From: JABFSA01 sp963827515
Lineage (GTDB): Bacteria > Acidobacteriota > Vicinamibacteria > Vicinamibacterales > UBA2999
Length of the DNA stretch: 64,000 nucleotides
NCBI GenBank assembly: GCA_963827515.1
Contig: CAWHBF010000025.1
Span: forward strand, 372,001-436,000
Direction of reading: 5' to 3'
The notes below the pieces were generated by a model, which ran no database searches, was not told the origin of the DNA, and saw only the letters and a list, made by a program, of their open reading frames with translations. Below are positions 44,913 to 54,453 of this stretch, piece by piece (position 1 is the stretch's first letter; the number at the start of each line of letters is the position of its first letter). Made by a program: the position numbers and the translations under genes.

Positions 44913-47864
44913 CTAGTTCCGCTCGGTATCCGCGGCAACACCGTCCAGGTCCAGTCGCCTCATCTTGAGATACAGCCCCCGTCGCGTCAGACCCAGCAGT
45001 CTCGCCGTCTCCGAAATGTTCCCGCCTGTCCTGTCGAGCGTGCCGACAATCAGATCTCGCTCAACCTCTTCGATCGCCACCGCCAGGTTTCGAGGAACCG
45101 TAACCGCCGGCAGGGTAGAGGCCCTGACCGAGCCGATCGATGACGGCGGTGCTGACAAGTCGGACGAGAGGTGGTCGGGCTCCACCGTTCCGCGTGATGT
45201 GCTCATGGCCACCGCCCGTTGAATCTCGTTCTTCAACTGGCGGACGTTTCCCGGCCACCAGTATCGCGTCAGCACATCGAGTGTCATCGGCGCGAGTTGA
45301 ACACCCGGCTTGTTCAGCCGTTCGCATGCCTCTCGCAGGAAGAACGTGGTGAGGTGGGGAATTTCCTCCTGTCGGTCCCGCAAGGGTGGCACGTGAATCC
45401 GAATCACGCTGAGCCGGTAGTACAGGTCCTCGCGAAACCTGCCCTCCGCAACACGTTGCTCCAGGTCGGCGTTGGTGGCCGCGAGGATCCTGACGTCGAC
45501 GCGCTGAGGCCGCGCCTCGCCGACGGGCGTGACCTCGCCCTGTTCGAGAAACCGGAGCAGCTTCGGTTGAACGTCAAGGGGAAGATCGCCGACTTCGTCG
45601 AGAAACAACGTGCCGTCCCTGGCGGTTCGGATGACACCGGCCTGGTCCGCTACCGCGCCGGTAAAGCTGCCGCGTCGATGACCAAACAGCTGGCTGTCCG
45701 CCATGTCGCGTGTCGTGGTCGTGCAGTTGTAGGGGAGGAACGTAGCGGCGGTTCTGGACGAACCTGCATGTATCGCGCGAGCCACGAGGTCTTTACCCGT
45801 GCCGCTCTCGCCGGTGATCAAGACGGTGAGGTCGTGGCTCTGCACGCGCTGGATCTGCTCGAGCACCCGATTCATCGCGGCGCTGGCGCAGATGAACCCT
45901 GGGAGCAGAGGGTCGAGCGGTCGCTCGCTGATCGGCTCGAGAGGCTGCGGTGGACGGTCGCGCAGCCCGCACAATTCGAAGCCCTGACGAGCAATGGACG
46001 CGAACATGCGCAGCCGGCGACTGTCGTTATCCGTTGCGTCGCGAGACACGACCACGGCGCAGGCGCGTGGGCCGTCGTAGTCTTGCCCGAGTGGCTCCGT
46101 GAGCACGACACCGTCGCGATGGCTGCGATAGCCCATCGCCGCCGTCTGTCCAATCGTCCGGCCTTCGTCGGCGCTGCATCCAGCCGAGGCGACGAGCCGA
46201 AACTCGCCTGCCGGCGTCGCGACGAACACGACCGCTGCGTGTGCGCCGATTGTCTCGAGAAGCGCGGTCGCCGTTTCGCGCGCCAGCAGTCCAGGCAGGA
46301 CCGACGCTTCGATCAGCCTGCGAACCACCGCATCGTCCGCTTCGCTCGACGAGACGACGGACGGCGCCCCGGAGAACTCCTGCAGTTGCGCCTGCGTTTC
46401 GACCGTTTCGGCCAGGTCGCGCCTGGCTCCGAGCGCCTGGAACACCGCGCCAGCGTGACCGAGAAACCGGTCCGCTGACGTGCGGTTGCCTGCTCTCGCC
46501 GCGAGACGACCCAGTGCAAGGCTGCTCACGGCCGCCTGGTACCGCTCGCCGAGGAGATCGAACACGCTCTCGCTCTGCGCGAAATCATGATGCGCCGAGG
46601 CGGCGCGGCTCGAAAGCTCGTGCACCGTCCCCCGGACGCGGAGGAATTCGCCCCACGCCGCCGGCGTGGCACGAGGGTCGAGCCGGGCCTCGAGAGATGT
46701 GAGTCGTCGCTCGGCGTCGCCGATCCGCCCTGCCGCCACGAGCGCCTCGCAGGTGACGATCTCGGCCTGAATCGCCTCTGCCGGCGGGAGCCCCGCGGTC
46801 GCCACCAGCAGCTCGGCCTGCCTGACGGCTTCGGCGGGGTCGCCGCGGCGGATGGCGAGCTTCACGCCGAGTACGAGCAGCGACCACTCGTACCAGTGGC
46901 TCGAGTGGGTGCCATACGCGCCGTACCCGTCGCTGGCTAGACGAAGGTATTCACCCGCGCGTTCGTAAGACCCGCGCATCATATGGATCTGGGCTAGCGA
47001 GTCGTAGACGGCGCCCGTCGTCTCTTGAAACTGCACCGGGCTGCGTACCTCGAGCGTGCGAGTCAGTATTGTCTCCGCGCGGTCGAGGTCGCCGAGCTGC
47101 ACGAGAATCTGACCCAGCGAGGCCAGCGAGACGGCGAGACCGTGACCGGATCCGAGCGCCTCGTGGAGAGCCACGCTTCGTTCGGCGAGCGCCAACGCCC
47201 GATCGAGATGCTTGCGCATGAGCGCGACGTTTGCCTGGTTGTGCGCGACGCCGGCGAGTAGATCGTCGGCGGGAATCGCCTTTGCCAGACGCTCGCACTG
47301 GCCGAGAGCGGACTCGGCCTCTTCGCATCGGCCCGATTGCGCGAGGAGCACGGCTGACAGCGAGTGCACGAGCGCGAGATAGCGGCGTTCGCCGGCGGCA
47401 TGGAGCGCGGCCGCGGCCTGGGTCAGGTGCTCGCGGACGATGCCGGAGTCGCCGACGTGCTTGTAGCAGTGGGCGAGCTCATAGCGCGAGAGGCCGATCG
47501 CCCGAGAGTCATGGGCGAGATCCGCATGCTTGAGCGCACGCGCGTGTAACGCGATCGCTCGTGACTTGTCGCCGCGGGCGAAGGCCACCCGGCCATGCAG
47601 CCGCCAGAGCATAGACAAGGTCGCGTCGGCGATTGGCTCGCGAATCGTATCGGGAGGTCTTCCAAGGGCGGTCCCGGCCTGGTTGAGGTCGTCCTGCAGC
47701 AGCCATGCTTCCGCCAAACCTGCTCGCACGGCCAGTTCGTCGTCCCGATTGAGGGCCCCTGAGCGCAGCAAGGGCGTCAGAGACTTCGCAGCTTCAGCCC
47801 CACGCCCGCGTTCGAGCGCCGCACGAGCTCGTCCGAGAATTGAGTGCGTCGTACCGACAGCCAC
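44913..47864 (-). CDS. Giant TPR-sensor sigma54 activator
   Basis: Of 983 residues, about 1-510 are a tandem array of TPR-like helical hairpins (for example LAERSVALHEALGSGHGLAV), resembling MalT-like sensor arms. A degenerate GAF-like domain follows to about 650. The AAA+ sigma54 domain has Walker A TGESGTGKDLVARAI, HRRGSFTGAV (GSFTGA variant of GAFTGA) and GTLFLDEVGDL. A Fis-type helix-turn-helix ends it (GNISETARLLGLTRRGLYLK). TPR arms are unusual on bacterial enhancer-binding proteins and point to a protein or peptide ligand. No receiver domain and no obvious target operon next to it. Confidence 0.88.
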   Translation of the reverse strand: MAVGTTHSILGRARAALERGRGAEAAKSLTPLLRSGALNRDDELAVRAGLAEAWLLQDDLNQAGTALGRPPDTIREPIADATLSMLWRLHGRVAFARGDKSRAIALHARALKHADLAHDSRAIGLSRYELAHCYKHVGDSGIVREHLTQAAAALHAAGERRYLALVHSLSAVLLAQSGRCEEAESALGQCERLAKAIPADDLLAGVAHNQANVALMRKHLDRALALAERSVALHEALGSGHGLAVSLASLGQILVQLGDLDRAETILTRTLEVRSPVQFQETTGAVYDSLAQIHMMRGSYERAGEYLRLASDGYGAYGTHSSHWYEWSLLVLGVKLAIRRGDPAEAVRQAELLVATAGLPPAEAIQAEIVTCEALVAAGRIGDAERRLTSLEARLDPRATPAAWGEFLRVRGTVHELSSRAASAHHDFAQSESVFDLLGERYQAAVSSLALGRLAARAGNRTSADRFLGHAGAVFQALGARRDLAETVETQAQLQEFSGAPSVVSSSEADDAVVRRLIEASVLPGLLARETATALLETIGAHAAVVFVATPAGEFRLVASAGCSADEGRTIGQTAAMGYRSHRDGVVLTEPLGQDYDGPRACAVVVSRDATDNDSRRLRMFASIARQGFELCGLRDRPPQPLEPISERPLDPLLPGFICASAAMNRVLEQIQRVQSHDLTVLITGESGTGKDLVARAIHAGSSRTAATFLPYNCTTTTRDMADSQLFGHRRGSFTGAVADQAGVIRTARDGTLFLDEVGDLPLDVQPKLLRFLEQGEVTPVGEARPQRVDVRILAATNADLEQRVAEGRFREDLYYRLSVIRIHVPPLRDRQEEIPHLTTFFLREACERLNKPGVQLAPMTLDVLTRYWWPGNVRQLKNEIQRAVAMSTSRGTVEPDHLSSDLSAPPSSIGSVRASTLPAVTVPRNLAVAIEEVERDLIVGTLDRTGGNISETARLLGLTRRGLYLKMRRLDLDGVAADTERN

Positions 47865-47917
47865 GGTAGAGGATACGAAGTATACAGGTAGTGTCCAGCC
47901 TGTTGGCGAGGCGAAAT

Positions 47918-49582
47918 CTAGATAAGTTGGGCGAAGAGCCGCCGAAGGCGCTGCGGATCGCGGCTCGGGGCGCGGACGAGAAGCACCCGCCGGCCGGCTC
48001 GCGCCAGGGAGTCGAAGTCGCCTCCGGCTTGGGCGTGTTCGAGAACGCCGAACGAGTATGGCTCGCCCGGAATCAGCAGGTCTTCGTCGGAATCGGCGGT
48101 CACGATGACGAATACGCCCGTGTTCGGACCACCCTTGTGGAGCTGACCTGTGGAGTGCAGGTAGCGAGGCCCGTATCCCAGCATCGTGGCGCAGCCCGTC
48201 TTCGCCGCCACAGCGGTCCGGAGCTGACGGAGCTGCTCCTGAAAGCCCTCATCGGCCGGCGGCAGGTACGCAAGCAGACCGAAGTAGTCGCCCGGCTGCA
48301 GCAGATGCAGGAGGGTGAGTGGTCCTTGGCCATTCAACGTGTGTCTGGCCGCGTCACTCAGTGTGAGCGTGATGCCCTCGACCATCGCATCGGGTTCGGG
48401 ACGCGGCAGGCGACGTGTCGTAGTGTAGACGTCGAGCAGCGCGCGTGTTGAGGACTTGGCCTGCTGGACGTTCGGCTCGTCGAAGGGGTTGATATCCAGC
48501 AAGAGCCCCGCGACGGCGGTACCAACCTCCCAGCGGAAGAACTCGGCCCCGAGTCCGAGGACATTCGGCATGGCGAGGGTCATGACGGGAAGGCCGGCGT
48601 CGAACGCGGCGTCCGCCACCTCGGACGCCGCATCGTCCAAAGTCACTCTGACGACGGCGCGGTCGTTGGAGAGAGAGAGAGGGCCGGATTCTCCGACGAT
48701 CGGGGCAATGCCCTTACCCTCTTTGCCGGTGCTCTCCGCCACGAGCTGCTCAACCCAGAGACCGAACGGCTCCAGCCGAGGTGGGACCGAGAGCACGAGC
48801 TTGTCGCGGCCAACCCGCGCGGCCGCCGCCATGAACGCTCCCAGCGACAGACCTGGATTGCGGTGCGGATCATCGACGCGACAGGCTTCGGCCATCGTCC
48901 GTGCCGGCCCGACCAGCGCATCGACATCGATGCCCATCATCGCTGCCGGCACCAGGCCGAAGAGGGAGAGCGCGGAGAAGCGTCCCCCGATATCTGGCGG
49001 GTTGATGAACACATCCCGGAACCGCCCGTCGATGGCGCGCCGGTGCAGTGCGGTGTCGGGGTCGGTGATCGCAATCATGCGAGAACCAGGTTCCGCCACA
49101 CCGGCGTCGTTGATGCGACGAAGGGCCTCGGCAGCCAACACGTTCGGTTCGATGGTCGAGCCGGATTTGCTCGCGATCACAAAGAGCGACGACTCCGGGC
49201 GAGCCATGGCGGCACGGACTGCGTCGGGATCGACCGAATCCAACACCGTGAATCGCGGAAAGCCCGAGGCGACTCCGATGACCGCGCGCAGTACCTCCGG
49301 CGCCAGACTCGAGCCGCCCATGCCCAGCAAGACGATGTCCGTGATGCCGCTGTTGCGGAACGACGCCGAGTACGTGCGGAGTCGAGGAAGCTGCGGATCG
49401 ATCGTCGCGATCGCGTCCAGCCACCCCAATCGATTGGCCACCTTTTCCTGCACGGAAGGGTCGGCGCTCCAGAGATCCAGGCGTCGTGTCCACAGCGCGT
49501 CCGCAACCTTGCGGTCGTGCAAACTGGCGTAGGCGTCGTTGATCGCTCCATGGAGCGAGCCGGGGTGGGTCGTGAAGGTCAC
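47918..49582 (-). CDS. pgi: Glucose-6-phosphate isomerase
   Basis: The enzyme interconverts glucose- and fructose-6-phosphate. Two SIS domains are visible: DIVLLGMGGSSLAPEVLRAV and SSLFVIASKSGSTIEPNVLA in the first, and AFFAWRVGT-like FRWEVGTAVAGLLLDINPFD in the second, with the catalytic Glu near EPFGLWVEQLVAEST. The longer frame upstream runs antisense through tesA. I therefore start at GTG 49582, 20 bases from the divergent tesA start (554 residues). The sequence is closest to the isomerase half of bifunctional transaldolase/isomerase proteins, but no transaldolase domain is attached. Confidence 0.87.
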   Translation of the reverse strand: MTFTTHPGSLHGAINDAYASLHDRKVADALWTRRLDLWSADPSVQEKVANRLGWLDAIATIDPQLPRLRTYSASFRNSGITDIVLLGMGGSSLAPEVLRAVIGVASGFPRFTVLDSVDPDAVRAAMARPESSLFVIASKSGSTIEPNVLAAEALRRINDAGVAEPGSRMIAITDPDTALHRRAIDGRFRDVFINPPDIGGRFSALSLFGLVPAAMMGIDVDALVGPARTMAEACRVDDPHRNPGLSLGAFMAAAARVGRDKLVLSVPPRLEPFGLWVEQLVAESTGKEGKGIAPIVGESGPLSLSNDRAVVRVTLDDAASEVADAAFDAGLPVMTLAMPNVLGLGAEFFRWEVGTAVAGLLLDINPFDEPNVQQAKSSTRALLDVYTTTRRLPRPEPDAMVEGITLTLSDAARHTLNGQGPLTLLHLLQPGDYFGLLAYLPPADEGFQEQLRQLRTAVAAKTGCATMLGYGPRYLHSTGQLHKGGPNTGVFVIVTADSDEDLLIPGEPYSFGVLEHAQAGGDFDSLARAGRRVLLVRAPSRDPQRLRRLFAQLI

Positions 49583-49601
49583 AGGGGTACAATGATACGA
49601 A

Positions 49602-50327
49602 ATGGCATTGGAACGGTCCGGGAGGCTCGCGAGAGTCCTGTGCGCATTCCTGACCACCCTGACAGTCGTCGTCGCTGGGTGCTCCGACTCGGAGGCGCCG
49701 AGGTCTGATGCGGATGTTCGGGCGGCGACTGGGGCGGCGGTCCGTCCGCAGCCAGAGCCGGAGCGTTCGCGAGCGCGGATCGTATTTCTCGGCGACAGTC
49801 TCACAGCCGGACTCGGGTTGCCACGAGAGCAGTCGGTACCGTCGCTGATTCAAGAGCGGCTGCTGACGGAGGGCTTTCGCTACGACGTGGTGAACGCGGG
49901 GGTGTCGGGCGACACGTCGGCCGGTGGGTTGAGCCGGCTGGACTGGTCGATCGAGGGTGACGTGGCCGTGCTCGTGCTCGAGCTCGGCGCGAACGACGGC
50001 CTCCGCGGCCTCCCGGTCGCACAGCTCAAGCGCAACCTGACCGAGATCATCACGCGCGCCAAACAGCGCGGTATTGCTGTTGTTCTTACGGGCATGGAGG
50101 CGCCCCCCAACTACGGCGCGGCGTACACGTCCGAGTTCCGGCAGGCCTATCGCGATCTGGCCGAGGAGCACGACGTGGTGTTCGTGCCGTTCTTCCTGGA
50201 CGGGGTTGCGGGCATCGCCTCGCTGAACAACGCCGACGGAATCCACCCGAACGCCGAAGGCGCAACGATTATCGCGCAGCGTCTCTGGGGTGTTCTCGAG
50301 CCGCTCCTCGAGAAGCACGACCAATGA
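49602..50327 (+). CDS. tesA: TesA-like GDSL esterase/lysophospholipase, lipoprotein
   Basis: A lipoprotein signal ends at Cys27 (TVVVAGCSDS). A Pro/Glu linker precedes the SGNH-hydrolase core: block I IVFLGDSLTAGLGLP with nucleophile Ser66, the Gly block NAGVSGDTSAGG, block III LELGANDGLRG and block V DGIHPNAEG with the catalytic Asp and His. This is the TesA arylesterase subfamily. Gene order tesA-ybbA-ybbP matches the E. coli neighbours, here all in one direction. The ATGA overlap couples it to the ATPase gene. Confidence 0.9.
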   Translation: MALERSGRLARVLCAFLTTLTVVVAGCSDSEAPRSDADVRAATGAAVRPQPEPERSRARIVFLGDSLTAGLGLPREQSVPSLIQERLLTEGFRYDVVNAGVSGDTSAGGLSRLDWSIEGDVAVLVLELGANDGLRGLPVAQLKRNLTEIITRAKQRGIAVVLTGMEAPPNYGAAYTSEFRQAYRDLAEEHDVVFVPFFLDGVAGIASLNNADGIHPNAEGATIIAQRLWGVLEPLLEKHDQ

Positions 50328-51005
50328 TCGATCTGCGCGGCGTGTCGAAGACGGTCGACAGCGGCGGCCGTCCCCTGACGATTCTGCATGCGCTCGACCT
50401 GTCGATTGCGTCCGGCCAGTTCGTGGCCGTCGTGGGTCCGTCGGGCAGTGGCAAGTCCACGCTCCTGGGCCTGCTGGCTGGCCTCGATGCCCCGAGCACG
50501 GGCCAGATTCTCATCGATGGCGTCGACATCACCACCCTCGGTGAAGACGAGCTGGCGAGATTGCGCGGCGAGAAGATCGGCTTCGTCTTCCAGTTCTTCC
50601 ACCTCGTGCCTGCGTTGACCGCCTTCGAGAACATTCTGGTGCCGATGGAGATCGCGGGGCGCCGCGACGCCGTCGCGCGCGCGCGGCAGCTTCTGGACGA
50701 AGTGGGGCTGTCGGACCGTGGCCACCACTACCCGTCGCAGTTATCCGGGGGCGAGCAGCAGCGTGTCGCGATCGCGCGCGCGCTCGCCAACGATCCACCG
50801 ATCGTGCTCGCCGACGAGCCCACCGGTAACCTGGATTCATCGACGGGCCGTCACATCATCGAACTGCTCCTCGCGGTGCGGCGCATCCGGCACTCGACGC
50901 TCGGTACTGGTGACCCACGATGTCGAGCTGGCGGCCTTGGCTGACGCACGGCTCGTGCTGCGCGACGGACGGCCGGTCGCGCCGCCGGTGGAGGTGCTCC
51001 GATGA
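50324..51005 (+). CDS. ybbA: YbbA/LolD-type ABC ATPase (one frameshift)
   Basis: Walker A VVGPSGSGKSTLLGLLAG, Q-loop FVFQFFHLVPALTAFEN, signature LSGGEQQRVAIARAL and Walker B VLADEPTGNLDS are all in the first frame. It runs off after HST near 50908. Removing one G restores LVLVTHDVELAALADARL to the stop at 51005. The joined 226 residues suit the LolD/MacB/YbbA family, which powers FtsX-like permeases for extraction of lipids or lipoproteins. Overlaps tesA and ybbP by four bases each. Confidence 0.88.
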
Positions 51006-53563
51006 TCTTCGTTCTGCGGATGGCGTGGCGCGAGATCCGGTCGTCGTGGCAGCGGCTGCTGTTCTTCTTCGTGTGTATCGCGATTGGCGTCGGGTCGATC
51101 GTCGCGCTGCGCTCGGTCATTCAGAGCGTTCGTGTCGCTCTGGCCGGAGAAGCTCGGACCCTCCTGGGAGCCGACGTGGCGCTGCAGACCAACCGTCCCT
51201 GGACCGACGTGGTCCTCGAGGCGCTCCGGTCCGAGGAGCGCGCGGGACGCATTACGCTCCGTTCGGAGGCCGCCGAGATTCCCACCATGGTGCGGCCGGC
51301 GGACCCGCTGAAGGTCGCGACGCGAATCGTGGAACTGCGGGCCGTGGGACCGGAGTTTCCGTTGTACGGATCGTTGGTGCTCCGTGAGGGCACCTACGCG
51401 CACGCGCTCGTGGCCGGTCGCGGCGCTCTCGTGCGGCCGGAACTCATGGCGCAGCTCGGGCTGGAGGTCGGCGATGACATCCTGATTGGAACGGAGACGT
51501 TCGAGATTCGTGGAGTCATCACCGCCGAGCCCGGGCGTCGTATCGGAGCGTTCACGCTCGGCCCACGCGTGATCATCGACCGCGCCGACCTCGAAGCGAC
51601 CGGCCTGCTTGTGTTCGGCACCCGGGCCTCGTTCCAACAGCTGCTCCGTGTCCCGGAGGACGAGGGAGCGCAGCTCGTCGAGGACCTGCGCGAGATGTTC
51701 GCCAATGAGTTCGTCAACGTGCGCTGGTATCGCCGCTCCGAGGACCAGATGGGCGAGAACCTGACGCGCGCCGAGAACTACCTGAGCCTGGTCGGACTGG
51801 TCGTCCTCATTCTCGGGGGCATCGGCGTGTCGAGCGTGACGCGCGTGTTCGTCCAGCAGAAGGTCAAGAGCATCGCCATTCTCAAGTGCATCGGCACGAC
51901 GTCATCACAGATGCTCGCCATCTACATGACCCAGGTGTTACTTCTGGGCGTGGCCGGCAGCGCCCTGGGCGTCGCGATGGCCGCGGGAGTGATGGCCGCC
52001 GTGCCGACGTTCGTCGGCGACCTCACCGAGCTGATGCACGTGGAGTTCGGCCTTACCGGCGCCGCCGTCGTACAGGGCTTTGCGATTGGTCTGCTCGTGT
52101 CGATGTTGTTTTCGCTCGTTCCGCTGCTCGACGTGCGGCACGTCAAACCCTCGCTGCTTTTACGGCATGACATGCCCCCGCCGGCTGGAATCGATTGGCT
52201 GAAATGGACGGTGACCGCCGGTGTGGCGGTGGCGCTCGTGGCCGTGGCGGCGTGGCAGGCCGGGTCCCTCGAAGTAGGTCTGATGCTGTCTGGGGGCTTC
52301 GTGGCGACGGCATTCGTGCTGCACCTGGCGGGTGCTCTGTTCGTGCGTGCGATTCAACCGCTGCGGCACGCGAAGTCATTCGCTCTGCGGCAAGCCGTGC
52401 TGCGCATCGCGCGGCCCGGCAATCAGACGAGAGTCATTCTGCTGGCCGTTGGCCTGGGTGCCTTTTTCATCCTGGGCGTCCGGACGCTGCAGGTCAATCT
52501 GCTCAGGGACTTCGCCATCCAGGCCGGGCCCGAAGCGCCCGACATGTTCCTCATCGACATCCAACAGAGCCAGCGCGATCAGGTCGCGGCCTTCCTGGAC
52601 GCGGCCCGCGGATCGCGTCGCGCCGCCAAGATCATTCCGACGCTGCGCGCGCGCGTCGTGGCCGTCCGTGGCCAGGACATGGATCTGGATAGTTACGAGG
52701 CGGTGCGCGGTCGAGGGCTGGCGCGGGAGTACACCGTCACCTATCGGTCTCAACTCGAGGGGAACGAAGAGATCATCGAGGGGGAATGGTGGGGTGACGG
52801 GCCGTTCGAGGGCGAGCCGGAGGTGTCGATCGAGGAACGGTTCTCCGACCGCGATACGGACGGCAACTTTCGGCTTGGTTCGCGCATCCAGGTCGGCGAC
52901 CAGATGCAGTTCGACGTCCTCGGTCGCATCATTACGGCGCGCGTCTCGAGCGTGCGCCGGGTCGACTGGCAAGATTTCCGTGCCGGCGGCTTCATGTTCG
53001 TGTTCCGCCCGGGCACATTCGACGGAGCGCCGCACACTTACATCTCCACCCTCCAGGGACCGCTGAGCCCGGACGAGCGGGTCGCGCTGCAGTCGTCGCT
53101 CGTATCCCGGTTCCCGAATGTCTCTGTGATCGACCTTCGCGAGATTCTTCAGACGGTCCAGGCGCTCGTCAACAACGTCACACTGGCGGTGACGGTCGTG
53201 GGCGCGCTCGTGCTTCTGAGCGGTGTGCTGATCCTGGTTGGTGCCGTGTCGATGACGAAGTTCCGTCGCGTGTACGAAGCGGCCATCCTGAAGACGCTGG
53301 GCGCCAGCAGTCGGTTGATCGTCGCGATGCTCGTGCTCGAGTACGGAGTGCTCGGCGCGATTGCCGGCACGGTCGGCGGTCTGGGCGCCATCGCGCTCAG
53401 CTGGGGTGTGGCCCGATACGCGTTGGATCTGCCCTGGGAGGCGACGCCCGGCATCACGATCGTCGGAATCGTCGCAACATCGGTCATCGTGGCGACCGTC
53501 GGCGTGCTCGCCAGCCTCGACGTATTGCGGCACAAGCCGCTTGCGACGCTACGCGCTGAGTAA
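51002..53563 (+). CDS. ybbP: YbbP-type FtsX-like permease
   Basis: The 853-residue protein has the ten-helix MacB/FtsX plan. A first helix (LLFFFVCIAIGVGSIVALRS) is followed by a large periplasmic domain, an FtsX core (LVGLVVLILGGIGVSSVTRV), a second half opening near FALRQAVLRIARPGNQTRVI, and a final FtsX core (EYGVLGAIAGTVGGLGAIAL). It is the membrane partner of the overlapping YbbA ATPase. The substrate is not known for YbbAP. Linkage to a TesA lysophospholipase suggests lipid traffic. Confidence 0.9.
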   Translation: MIFVLRMAWREIRSSWQRLLFFFVCIAIGVGSIVALRSVIQSVRVALAGEARTLLGADVALQTNRPWTDVVLEALRSEERAGRITLRSEAAEIPTMVRPADPLKVATRIVELRAVGPEFPLYGSLVLREGTYAHALVAGRGALVRPELMAQLGLEVGDDILIGTETFEIRGVITAEPGRRIGAFTLGPRVIIDRADLEATGLLVFGTRASFQQLLRVPEDEGAQLVEDLREMFANEFVNVRWYRRSEDQMGENLTRAENYLSLVGLVVLILGGIGVSSVTRVFVQQKVKSIAILKCIGTTSSQMLAIYMTQVLLLGVAGSALGVAMAAGVMAAVPTFVGDLTELMHVEFGLTGAAVVQGFAIGLLVSMLFSLVPLLDVRHVKPSLLLRHDMPPPAGIDWLKWTVTAGVAVALVAVAAWQAGSLEVGLMLSGGFVATAFVLHLAGALFVRAIQPLRHAKSFALRQAVLRIARPGNQTRVILLAVGLGAFFILGVRTLQVNLLRDFAIQAGPEAPDMFLIDIQQSQRDQVAAFLDAARGSRRAAKIIPTLRARVVAVRGQDMDLDSYEAVRGRGLAREYTVTYRSQLEGNEEIIEGEWWGDGPFEGEPEVSIEERFSDRDTDGNFRLGSRIQVGDQMQFDVLGRIITARVSSVRRVDWQDFRAGGFMFVFRPGTFDGAPHTYISTLQGPLSPDERVALQSSLVSRFPNVSVIDLREILQTVQALVNNVTLAVTVVGALVLLSGVLILVGAVSMTKFRRVYEAAILKTLGASSRLIVAMLVLEYGVLGAIAGTVGGLGAIALSWGVARYALDLPWEATPGITIVGIVATSVIVATVGVLASLDVLRHKPLATLRAE

Positions 53564-53595
53564 GCTAAGATTAGAGGTTCTGGAGAGTTGAGTTC

Positions 53596-53934
53596 ATGAA
53601 CGTGGAGACCTACCGAGAAGCGCTGCTTCTGAAGCGCGGCGAGCTCGTCGGCGGGCCGGGCGCGAAGCCGCTGCAGTGGACGATGGAGAACAATTCCGGT
53701 CGCCAGGGCGACATGGCCGATCAGGCGACGGGAACGAACGAAGTCCATATCCACCTGAAGCTCAAAGAGACAGACGCGAAGATTTTGCAGGCCATCGAGG
53801 AGGCACTCCTGAGGATCGACAAGGGCGTCTACGGGGTGTGCCGCGACTGCTCGGAGCCGATCGCGCCGGCGCGACTGAACGCGATCCCATGGACGCGGGT
53901 CTGTATCGCCTGCAAAGAGAAACAGAAGGCATAG
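53596..53934 (+). CDS. DksA/TraR-family zinc-finger protein
   Basis: The 112-residue protein has an N-terminal helical region, then an acidic coiled segment (LKETDAKILQAIEEALLRID). A C4 zinc finger follows with Cys82, Cys85, Cys103 and Cys106 (CRDCSEPIAPARLNAIPWTR, then VCIACK). DksA-like proteins enter the RNA polymerase secondary channel and modulate the stringent response. The DxxDxA tip of true DksA is not present, so this is a shorter relative of uncertain effect. Confidence 0.85.
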   Translation: MNVETYREALLLKRGELVGGPGAKPLQWTMENNSGRQGDMADQATGTNEVHIHLKLKETDAKILQAIEEALLRIDKGVYGVCRDCSEPIAPARLNAIPWTRVCIACKEKQKA

Positions 53935-53942
53935 TCACATCC

Positions 53943-54452
53943 GTGAAGCCCAACGAACTGCAAGAGATCCTGACGGACTTTGCCGCCGACCGGTTGGCGA
54001 TTCTCGAGCGTCACGAGGCCGGTGCACGGGTCGTGAGCCACTACGACTTCAACAACACCTATCAATACGTCATCAGTCGGGAAGAGACGCACCTCACCTG
54101 GCTGCAGTCAGCACTCGCCGAGTTGGGTGTCGCCCAGCCGAAGGCATCGAGCACGATGGTCGTTCCCGCGGCGGAGGCGAAACGCGCGAAGGGGGATGGT
54201 GCGACCGCGTTTCGGGCCATCCTCGAAGACGACGCGCGGACGCTGGGGGAGTTCATGAAGAGTTGGCGCCCGCGTGTGGCCGCGATGACGCACGCGCGGC
54301 ACCGAATCATGCTGGACGTCGTTCTTGGCGAGTCGCGCGAACACCAGCGCCTCTTCGAGCAGGGAGCCGCGGGGTTCGAGGACCTGCTGGGCCGACGCAC
54401 GTCGGACGCCGTGCGACGGGGGAGCGTCCTCCCAGCGCGGTGGATGGAGTAG
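53943..54452 (+). CDS. Ferritin-like helical protein, unknown function
   Basis: The frame is open upstream through dksA. I start at GTG 53943, eight bases after the dksA stop (169 residues). The sequence is all-helical and has two repeated acidic/His motifs, SREETHLTWLQ and GESREHQRLFEQ, spaced as in ferritin-like or DinB-like four-helix bundles. They could bind a metal pair, but not all ligands are visible. It is followed with a 1-base gap by folK. Confidence 0.5.
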   Translation: MKPNELQEILTDFAADRLAILERHEAGARVVSHYDFNNTYQYVISREETHLTWLQSALAELGVAQPKASSTMVVPAAEAKRAKGDGATAFRAILEDDARTLGEFMKSWRPRVAAMTHARHRIMLDVVLGESREHQRLFEQGAAGFEDLLGRRTSDAVRRGSVLPARWME

Positions 54453-54453
54453 C

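Noticed and set aside
44706..45143. Plus-strand frame of 145 codons
   Set aside because: It runs antisense into the sigma54 activator, has no recognisable domain, and its first part lies in the AT-rich regulatory gap.
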